This document shows positions 56,141 through 64,000 of a stretch of DNA of 64,000 bases, piece by piece (the first letter of the stretch is position 1; every line of letters begins with the position of its first letter). Below the pieces are notes generated by a model. It saw only the letters and a list, made by a program, of their open reading frames with translations, ran no database searches and had not been told where the DNA came from. The stretch is from Todiramphus chloris collaris (Eukaryota; Chordata; Aves; Coraciiformes; Alcedinidae), in contig JANVCC010000012.1 of assembly GCA_025345505.1 (NCBI GenBank), forward strand, positions 60,013 to 124,012, given 5' to 3'. The translations under genes were made by a program, and so were the position numbers.

Positions 56141-57619
56141 CTGCTGGCACAGGAAGAATAATGAGGTTAAAATAGCAGCTCTTTTCTCATCTGCGGCTTT
56201 TCCCCCAGCTCTTGTCTCCTTATGTCTCTGGGAGCAAAACTGGATAGGGATTCACCCTCGTTGGCCCTTGTTATTTTTGGGGGGGGGGGGGTGAGTCAAG
56301 CGCATGGGTTAATCGGGGTTAGACACAGAATTTCATCATCTAGGAAACATTGCGAAGGCAGGGAGGAGGAACTCCGGCCACCTTTCTTTCTGCCTTTAAT
56401 CTCATCGGGATTTAGGGATTATCATCCCACAGAGGTAAGTGGAGAAATCCGGGCCATGTCTGAAAACAGGCAGTAACTCCCCACAGCCCCAGTAACTTTC
56501 CACGGCAAATGACAGCCACGCTTGTTGATTTTCCCTGCCTGGATGGAAATTAGTCGTTAATAAGGCCATGAAGTCATTGCTCCCCGGGTCCCCAAGCAGA
56601 GTCAACACCCCCGGGCCAGGCAGGAGCTGTTCCCCACCCATGCACCCCCAGTCAACCAGGGACCCCAGGATGGCCTCCAGACCTGCCTGGCTGGGTCCTC
56701 TCCTGGTTTTGGGGCACACTGAGGCACAGGCCGCCCAGCCAGTTCCTTTATGCCTCAGTACCTCTGGTACCCAGTGCCCAAATCCCTGGATATTCACATC
56801 CCTCTGGCATCTGTATCACCTGGCACCTGTCTCCCCTGGTACCCACATGTCTCTGGTACCTGCAGCCCCTGGCAGCCCTATCCCCCTGGCATCCACATCC
56901 CCCAGAAATCATAGCCTGTGGCACCCTCATTCTCCTGTACTCGCAGCCCCCAGGTACCCCCATCCCTCTGTACTCACAACCTCATGGCACATTCATCCCC
57001 CTGTATTTCCATCTCCCTGGTATCCACAGCTAGTGCTCTCACCCCACGTTGCTTGGTACTCACAACACCTGGCATCTTTTTCCCCCTGTATCTTCACATT
57101 TTGGGGTACCCCCTTTCTGCATCTCTCTGATACCCACAGCTCTCAGTACTGGCACCTTGGTATCTCCAGTACTCACATTCCCAGTATTACCATTCGCTGG
57201 TCTCCCCCATCCCCTGGTACCCCCCATCTCTGGTAGCTGCACCCTCCTGCTTCCCCCCATCCCTGATACTCTCATCCCTCAGTTCTGATACCCCTTGGCA
57301 ACCCTGTCCCCTGATACTCAAATTCTTGGTTCCCCCCCCCAACCCCAGTACCCACATCCCTCGGTACTGGCACCCTCCGGTACCCCCATCCCTTGGTCCT
57401 CATATCCCTTAGTGCTTGGCACCTCCTGGTACCCCCATCCCCGGTACCCCCATCCCTCAGTACCGGCATCCCCGGTATCCCCATCCTCTGGTACCTGCAT
57501 CCTTGGTCCCCTCTTTCCCTGGTACCCTTTGTACCCGGTCCCCTCTGTGCTCCCCCCCACCCCCCCGCAGGAACCTTTCCCCAAACCCCCCCCCCGGAGC
57601 CGCCCCCCACATCCCTCAC
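56141..57619 (-). other. PLEKHB1: PLEKHB1 intron 1
   Basis: 1.48 kb. Its 5' part, as transcribed, is filled by a degenerate minisatellite (56745-57545). A G run lies near 56278-56291. The long open frames on both strands here come from the repeat. Confidence 0.65.
56745..57545. repeat. Degenerate minisatellite, about 20-22 bp unit
   Basis: About 800 bp built from variants of a unit near CCCTGGTACCCACATCCC, with the core GGTACCC repeated every 18-24 bp. Its periodicity makes long open frames (up to 222 codons) that encode Pro/His/Tyr-rich strings and are not genes. On the PLEKHB1 transcript it reads as G-rich GGGTACCAGGG repeats. Confidence 0.85.
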
Positions 57620-57790
57620 CGGGAGGAGGAGGAGGCGGAGGCGGCGGCGCGGCAGGTCCCCGCTGCGGGCAGAGCTGCGCTCCGCTCCCGCTCCCGCTGC
57701 CCGGCCCTGCCCGCTGCTGCCCTCCCGCACGGCCCGCCGGGAGCTGTAGTCCGGTGCTGGCGGGATCGGCTGGCTAGAAGCATCCGCAGG
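57530..57790 (-). promoter_or_regulatory. PLEKHB1: PLEKHB1 CpG-rich promoter with SBS-like motif
   Basis: CpG-dense block upstream of the inferred first exon. It contains ACTACAGCTCCCGGCGGGC on the - strand (57732-57750), matching the ACTACAnnTCCCrGnnnGC type bound by ZNF143. No TATA box is visible. Confidence 0.55.
57620..57760 (-). other. PLEKHB1: PLEKHB1 non-coding first exon (inferred)
   Basis: GC-rich segment ending, on the - strand, in CTCCTCCTCCCG|gtgagg, a strong donor that can join the acceptor at 56140. The 5' end is a guess near the ACTACAGCTCCC motif. No in-frame ATG continuous with the coding exon was found. Confidence 0.55.
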
Positions 57791-59956
57791 TGCTGGCCAG
57801 AGGGGAAAACCTCACTTTCTAGTAACCTACTCCAAAAAGAACCAGATGGCCGGCGCTGGCGTGGCTGGGATGCTGCTGGGCTGGTGCTACCAGTGATGCT
57901 TGTGGGTTGACCTGCTGAGAAGTCAGGATCCAGCAGCTCCCAAAGTCCCACTTTCCCTCTAGAGCTCTCCCTTTTTCTTCCAAAGGTGGAGCTGCTGCAC
58001 GGCTGGGACATCAAGGGGGTCCAGAGCACAACTATGGGGGCTGTAAGTGACCCATGCACTGGTGGCAGTGGTGTGAGCAGCTTTGGGAGCACTCGACCCA
58101 AACACGAGCCCCAAAGCCGTGCCCAGGGCATCAAGGCCTGGGAGTCTCCTGCCCCACACAGAGGTGAGATGGGGAGATGAGATGTTTGAGGGATGCAGGA
58201 CCTTCCTCTGGTGCTGGGGATGGGTCCAAGGAGGTGTTTAATACCCCAACAGGATCTTGCTGGAGGTGAGCACCAGGCTCACACCACTGACAGGAGCATA
58301 CATCAGTAACAACACAAATTTTAAGCATCTAAGTGCTCGTCTGAATTGAATCTCTGAGTGGAGTCAGTTATCCTGTGGGTTAAAAGCAAGGTCTGACCTG
58401 ACTCCTGCTGGAGGTAAGAATGAAACTATTATCAGCTCTGGAGACAGATGGGCTTAAGTCTCCCGTGCTCAAAGGAAAAGCTTCTGGAGTTGTTGCTGAC
58501 CATATTGGAACCCTTGGCTCTGCTCAAGACATCCGAGGCTTTGCAAACCTGTTGGGAAAAAAAAAAAACCCCAACAAACACAGGAGGTTAAGAGCAGAGG
58601 GGAGCCTGGGATACACTCCTGTGCCGGGCTGGCTGCCGGCAGAGACACGGTCCACGGTGCCCAGCCAGATTTGGAAATCACAGACTGTGGGGAAACTGGG
58701 AGGGCAAATTACTCAGGGAGATCAGGAGCCAAGAATCATCCAACCACTCCTACCCACTCCCCTTCTTCCGTGAAGCAAGGGCCAGTCAGGAATAGCTGTA
58801 TGTTCTATATCTGTATATCCATGCGCAGATGTGGGGTGTGCCCGGGCAAACGCGGCGTGTTGCCTGCAGCAGGCAGGATTTGGACGTGGGCAAGGATGTG
58901 TTTCTATCAAGCCAAGCCTGAGGTGGGAGCCCGGAGCCTCTCCCAAAGCCTTATTTTTGCTGCTGGGGGAAGGAAATGGTACATTTCCTACAGCTCTGCT
59001 TGCTCCCTGGAAACCATCAGGCCTGAGACAACTTGGGAAGCGCGTTCGCCAGTGGCTGGCTGGCGTTACTCAGCTTAAAATACGAGCCAGGTTATTTATA
59101 ATCAAGGCCGGCCTGATAATAAAAATGTTTATCAAGCACATGGCAGCCCTTCATAGAGAAACCCCTCAGCTATTCCAGCAGGCTTTTCAATGTAAAGCCC
59201 TTTTCCCTCCCCTCCCTCCCGTTCTGGCTTTACTGTGGGGAACGGCAGAAGGAAATAAATTAATCCAGCAGCACACGGGTCAATTAGGAAGGAGTTAAAC
59301 TGAGATCACCCCATCAGCCGGGGCACAGCGCGGCCCTCCACGCTGCTTATTGGGCTGCGAAACAGCCCGGTCACCCTAAATATTTCAGAGGCATGCTATT
59401 TGGAAATCAGGGGTTGAGGCAGATACTTTGTTCTGAGATGAATTACAAAAAAAGCTCCTTTAGGAAGAAATTTGGTTGGAAATTTCGATTTACTCTGGGC
59501 TACCCACCGCTGTTGGGCTGCCCCTCTGTAGGTCGACATCTGCCATAGTTGGGTGTAAACCATTCTCAAAGCTTTTCTGAGGTGTTATCGTGAGCTCTGC
59601 CATGGGGCTGGCATAATTTGTCTCCTTGACAGCAAAAGGACATGCTGCTGAGTGAAATAAATAGATGCTCTGTTTAAAATGGCAGCGCGTTTTCATGGGG
59701 TGCAAAATGCAGAGCGCTGCACTGATGGGTTCCGCTTGGCTGCAGTCCCTGGCCGGCTGGCAGATAAGACATCAAGTTTATTCCAAGAAGGAAAAGTGGG
59801 AAACAACAACAAAATAAAGAACAGAAATAAAACACCCCAGGGAGGAAACGTCAGCGCAGCGCATGTGTTTGTGACAGACGGGCGGAAATGGCAGGAGGAT
59901 GGGATTGCAAACTGGGAGAGGTACCATTAAAACTGAGTGGTGCAAGTGACATGTCT
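57791..59956. other. Intergenic upstream of PLEKHB1
   Basis: 2.2 kb without a recognised gene. The stretch 59080-59420 has AT-rich blocks (TTATTTATAATC, CTAAATATTTCAG) and looks like a candidate enhancer. The rest shows nothing clear. Confidence 0.5.
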
Positions 59957-60787
59957 GAGGGACAGGATCCATCCAGAGTGATGTGGACAAGCTGGAGAAG
60001 TGGGCCTCTGTAAACTTCCTGGGGTTCAACAAGGCCAAGTGCAAGGTCCTGAACATGGGTCAGGGCAACCTCTGGTATCAGTCCAGGCTGGGGGATGAAG
60101 GGGTGCAGAGCAGCCCATGGAGAAGGACTTGGGGGAGCTGGGGAGTGAAAGGCTGGATGTGAGCCAGCAGCACATGCGCACTCACAGCCCCAAAGCCAAT
60201 GGCATCCTGAGCTGCATCCAGAGAAACGTCAGGGAGGGGATTCTGCCCCTCTGCTCTGCTCTGGGGAGACCCCCCTGCAGTGCTGGGTCCAGCTCTGGAG
60301 TCCTCAGCACAGGAGAGACAGGGACCTGTTGGAGCGGGGCCAGAGGAGGCCACAGCAATGCTGGGAGGGCTGGAACCCCTCTGCTGGGAGGCCAGGCTGA
60401 GAGAGCTGGGGTTGTTCAGCCTGGAGAAGAGAAGGCTCAGGGGAGACCTTCTTGTGGCCTTTCAGTACTCCAAGGCACCTGTCAGAAAGATGGAGACAGC
60501 CTTTTGAGCAGGGCCTGTTGTGACAGGACAAGGGGTGATGGTTTTAAACTAAAAGAGGGAGATTCAGGCCACAGAGAAGGAAGAAATTTTTTATGCTGAG
60601 GGTGGTGAGACCCTGTCCCAGGTTGCCCAGAGAGGTGGTCGATGCCCCATCCCTGGAAACATTCCAGGTGAGGTTGGCTGGGGCTGTGAGCAACCTGCTC
60701 TAGTTGCAGATGTCCCTGCTCCCTGCAGGGGGGTGGGACTGGATGAGCTTGAAAGGTCCCTCCCAACCCAAACCATTCCATGATTTT
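59957..60787 (+). mobile_element. CR1 fragment with homogeneous module
   Basis: Sense copy from the ORF2 C-terminal region (GGTTCAACAAGGCCAAGTGC) to CAAACCATTCCATGA, with the module at about 60236-60430. Confidence 0.93.
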
Positions 60788-61778
60788 GTGAAAGGGTGTA
60801 AAAAATTAATATGAAACCTTTTAAAAGGGGCCAGCAGCACCCACCAATGCATGTGGCTACGAGGTGTGTGCAGACTGCATCTCCACAGCTCAGTACCTCT
60901 GTTTTATGGCAGGAAAATGTTATTTTGGGAAAGTACTTGTATCTGGGAGAAGAATAATTAAATTTTTATGGGTCTTCACCCTGGGAAACGATGGCCTGGG
61001 AGAGCTGTGAAACCCATGTCAAAGGAAATATTTGTCCTGGCATGTTTCTCCAGCAGGTTGGAGGATGCTGGTGCCACCCATGGGACATGTACAGTAAAAG
61101 GAGCCTCCTGTGAGACCTGGGGGCTCTTCCATCACCCACCATGGAGGTTTTATCTTCTCTATGTGGCCTTCCCCAGATTCAAGCACAGGGACACTGAGAC
61201 TGAACCCCCAGAGCTTCTGCCTATCTGCCTCCACAGCAGCAGTAGCCATGGGAGACCCTCTGTGGGAGATGCTGGATTCCTGTGTCATGTGAGACATGGG
61301 AAGAGTTTCAAAAATCCTTTGTTTCATACCCAAAACCCAAGGCTTTGGCTAGGACAAGGGAAATCTCCACCACGCACTGAACCTCTGCTCCGTGACAGCT
61401 TCTCGATGTAACGACCCCTCGGGGGATTTTTCAATCCATGGAGAGAGCCCAGATGGAGGAAAATCTGTAAGTTTCAGTCTCTGCTCTGAATTGCATCTGA
61501 TTGCTACCGAAAATGGAGGGAAATCCGTGATTTGGCTCCCCTGAGCCAGGGGCTGAAGCTGTTCCCTTGTCGCATCCTCTCTCTTGTTCCACCTGTTCAG
61601 CTTTGCTGGCTGGAAATAACCTCCTGGCTCCTCAGCTCACTATTTCCACCCAGTGTCACCAAGATTCATACCATCTCACAAAAAAAAACCCACCCCACCA
61701 GTTCACAAACAAATAAATACACCAAGCCCCACAAATCCTGTGTCGGCATCAATTTCTTACCCAGAGAAAACATTTCCA
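60788..61778. other. Intergenic, nothing recognised
   Basis: About 1 kb of single-copy sequence between two young CR1 copies. Short frames on both strands look random. Confidence 0.6.
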
Positions 61779-62676
61779 TAGAATGACAGAATGGTTTGGG
61801 TGGGAAGGAACATTTCAAGCTCATCCAGTCCAAACCCCTTGCAGGGAGCAGGAACATCTGCAGCTAGAGCAGGTTGCTCAGAGCCCCAGCCAACCTCACC
61901 TGGAATGTTTCCAGGGATGGGACATCAACCACCTTTCTGGGCAACTTGGGACAGGGTCTCACCACCCTCAGTGTCAACAATTTCTTCCTTCTCTCTGGTC
62001 TAAATCTCCCTCTTTTAGTTTAAAACCATCACCCCTTGTCCTGTCACAACAGGCCCTGATAAAAAGTCTGTCCCCACCTTTCTTACAGGTCCCTTGGAGT
62101 AGTGAAAGGCCACAAGAAGGTCTCCCTGGAGCCTTCTCTTCTCCAGGCTGAACAACCCCAACTCTCCCAGCCTGGCCTCCCAGCAGAGGGGTTCCAGCCC
62201 TCCCAGCATTGCTGTGGCCTCCTCTGGCCCCGCTCCAACAGGTCCCTGTCTCTCCTGTGCTGAGGACTCCAGAGCTGGACCCAGCACTGCAGGGGGGTCT
62301 CCCCAGAGCAGAGCAGAGGGGCAGAATCCCCTCCCTGACCTGCTGCCCACGCTGCTCTGGATGTAGCCCAGGATGCCATTGGCTTCTGGGTTGTGAGTGT
62401 ATGTTGCCAGGTCATGTCCAGCTTTTCACCCCCCAGCTCCCTCAAGTCCTTGTCCACAGGGCTGCTCTGCATCCTTTCACATCCAGCCTGGACTGATTCT
62501 TGCACTCAGCCTTCTTGAACTTCATGAGGTTCACAGTGGCCTTATTCTCCAGCTTGTCCAGGTCCCTCTGGATGGATGCTGTCCCTTCAGTGTGTCAACT
62601 GCACCACACAGTTTGGTGTTGTCTGCAAACTTGCTCAGAGTGCCTGCAATCTCACTGCCCATGTTGCTGACAATAA
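61779..62676 (-). mobile_element. CR1 fragment with homogeneous module
   Basis: Antisense copy from AGAATGACAGAATGGTTTGG to the remnant of the RT region (TTGGTGTTGTCTGCAAACTT), with the module at about 62150-62340. Confidence 0.93.
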
Positions 62677-62974
62677 TTTATCTGCGTGGAAGGTTTCCTG
62701 CATTGGAAATTAGAGCTTTCTTTTGCATTCCTGGAGAAAGGTGCTTTCCCCATCTCTGGGCCACAGGGGGTCAGCAGCTGCCTTCCCCAAATACTGAGGG
62801 GGTGGCTTCCCTCCCAGGCACCCCCCTGCGATGCTGGAGGAAAGGGTCTCGACAGTGAAGGGGTGAAGGGAGAAGGGGCAGGCTTGGATCTGTGCCAGTG
62901 CTAGAGAGGAGGAGCAGGAACGATTTTTTGGGGGGGTGCAATAGAATGGGCTGTTTGTTGGTGCGGAAGGGGGT

Positions 62975-63187
62975 GAACCAAGGGAGAACTTCTTTGCTGT
63001 GAGGGTGCCAGAGCCTGGCCCAGGCTGCCCAGAGAGGCTGTGGAGTCTCCTTCTCTGGAGAGATTCCAAACCCCCCTGGACAATGCGATCCTGGGCAGCC
63101 TGCTGTGGGTGACCCTGCTGGGGCAGGGGGGTTGGATGAGATGATCTCCAGAGGTCCCCCCAGCCCGCACTCTGCTGGGATTCCGTG
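62975..63187 (+). mobile_element. CR1 3' fragment next to CpG island
   Basis: Sense tail with TGGGTGACCCTGCTGGGGCA and GATGATCTCCAGAGGTCCCC, a third CR1 tail type, ending within about 60 bp of the CpG island. Confidence 0.85.
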
Positions 63188-63239
63188 GGGGTTTGGGTGT
63201 GAGGAGAGAGGACAGGGCAACGCCAGGCCTCAGCGGGAG

Positions 63240-64000
63240 GTGCCGGTGGGGGACACGCAAGGCCGGTCCCCGGAGCTCTCTCTTCCTCTCCCACGGCGAG
63301 CCCGGCTGCTGTCGGCCCGCAACCCTGCACTCGGTCAATGGGCCGGTGGACCGGAGACCAGGCCCCAGGGCCCCATCAGGCCCCGCCCGGCAAGGCCCGG
63401 TGCAAGAATCCCCGCCGAGGCCTGCGCTAGCGCTTCGGCCCGCTTAGACTACATCTCCTATCGTGCCCTGCGCCGACTACGGCTCCCGCCATGCCTTGCG
63501 CCCCAGCCCTCGCACGGCCCCCGGCCCGTACTACGGCTCCCAGCACCCTCCGCAAGGGCACTACAGCTCCCAGAGTGCCCCGTGCCCGCCGAGGCCCTGT
63601 CTCCCCTCCCAGCCCGCCGTCTGGACTACCTTACCCAGCGTGCCCCGCGGCGGGCGTCCGACTACGAGCAGTGGCGGCTGGGCGCGCGGCATTCTGGGAG
63701 CGGTAGTTCCGGCGGCGCCTGTAACGGTCCCGCTGGTGGTAGTCGGCCCCCCCCCTCCCCCTTCACCCCCCCCTTCACCCCCCCTCCCGCCCGCCCGCCG
63801 CCGCCGCCGCCCCCTCCCCCACCGGCTGGCGGCTGCGGGCAGAGGCAGAAGCCGCGGAGCAGGCAGCGGGAGGAGGGGGAGCGTGTTGCCGCTGCCGCCG
63901 TCGCACCGGCACAGGGGACGCCGTCGCCACCGCCGCCCGAGCAGCCGCAGGTGAGGCGGGGAAGGGGGGGATCCCCAGAGGGCGGCCGCTGAGGGGGGGG
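63240..64000 (+). promoter_or_regulatory. FAM168A: CpG-island promoter, probably FAM168A
   Basis: Very CpG-dense sequence to the window end. It contains five + and one - strand 19-bp SBS-type motifs (63448, 63476, 63530, 63560, 63625 and, reversed, 63689), then a GCC-repeat-rich 5'UTR-like segment. Mammalian synteny places the FAM168A promoter, in the same orientation as RAB6A, next after PLEKHB1. The gene name rests on synteny only. Confidence 0.6.
63711..63950 (+). other. FAM168A: Candidate non-coding first exon, probably FAM168A
   Basis: GCC/CCG-rich sequence ending GCAGCCGCAG|gtgagg at 63950, a strong splice donor. The open frame through it (up to 295 codons) is a product of CpG-island composition and begins in an upstream CR1, so it is not taken as coding. 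The start of transcription is approximate. Confidence 0.42.

Noticed and set aside
56568..57236. 222-codon + strand open frame
   Set aside because: Encoded by the minisatellite; the product is a repeat of Pro/His/Ser/Leu strings and similar frames open on the other strand.
57295..57910. Overlapping + strand frames of 160-164 codons
   Set aside because: They span the minisatellite end and the PLEKHB1 promoter and exon in antisense; Pro-rich and without family features.
63105..63992. 295-codon + strand open frame at the window end
   Set aside because: It begins inside a CR1 tail and continues through a CpG island with overlapping open frames in other phases. The Pro/Arg/Ala-rich product reflects base composition, and a strong splice donor interrupts it.

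Overview
The window is bird nuclear DNA. Evidence: multi-exon genes with GT-AG introns, CpG-island promoters, and at least 17 CR1 non-LTR retrotransposon copies ending in the avian CR1 tail (CCAACCCAAACCATTCTATGA). No ERV, CRISPR, tRNA or rRNA was recognised. One 10-N gap (34157-34166) marks an assembled scaffold. The species cannot be told from the sequence.

Positions 1 to about 43.75 kb hold the 3' part of RAB6A on the + strand. Exon 1 (start codon and first half of the P-loop) is not visible and probably lies upstream, so about the first 20 kb is intron 1. Exons 2-8 were placed to the base. Exon 4 is present twice: an Ile62/Ala87-Ala88 version (RAB6A') and a Val62/Thr87-Val88 version (RAB6A), separated by an intron of only 66 nt. 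The last exon ends in the Cys-Ser-Cys prenylation signal. A 3'UTR of about 1.7 kb follows, to a poly(A) signal at 43728.

Positions 50.8-57.75 kb hold PLEKHB1 (evectin-1) on the - strand, tail-to-tail with RAB6A: a non-coding first exon in a CpG-rich promoter plus six coding exons giving a 191-residue PH-domain protein with a hydrophobic C-terminal tail. Intron 1 carries an 800-bp degenerate minisatellite. Positions 63.2-64.0 kb are a second CpG island with a first-exon-like segment on the + strand. The gene order RAB6A, PLEKHB1, then a + strand promoter matches the mammalian neighbourhood, so this is probably the FAM168A promoter. It carries six 19-bp ZNF143/SBS-type motifs within 260 bp.

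Between RAB6A and PLEKHB1 (43.8-50.8 kb) no known gene was recognised, but a protein-like 102-codon open frame on the - strand (45752-46057) ends in a clean stop and may be an undescribed terminal exon. RAB6A (Golgi traffic) and PLEKHB1 (post-Golgi membranes) act in related compartments, but nothing in the sequence shows shared regulation. The most unusual observations are the SBS array, the unidentified frame, and a module of about 190 bp that is almost identical in five CR1 copies whose flanks differ; the single assembly gap falls exactly on a sixth copy of that module.
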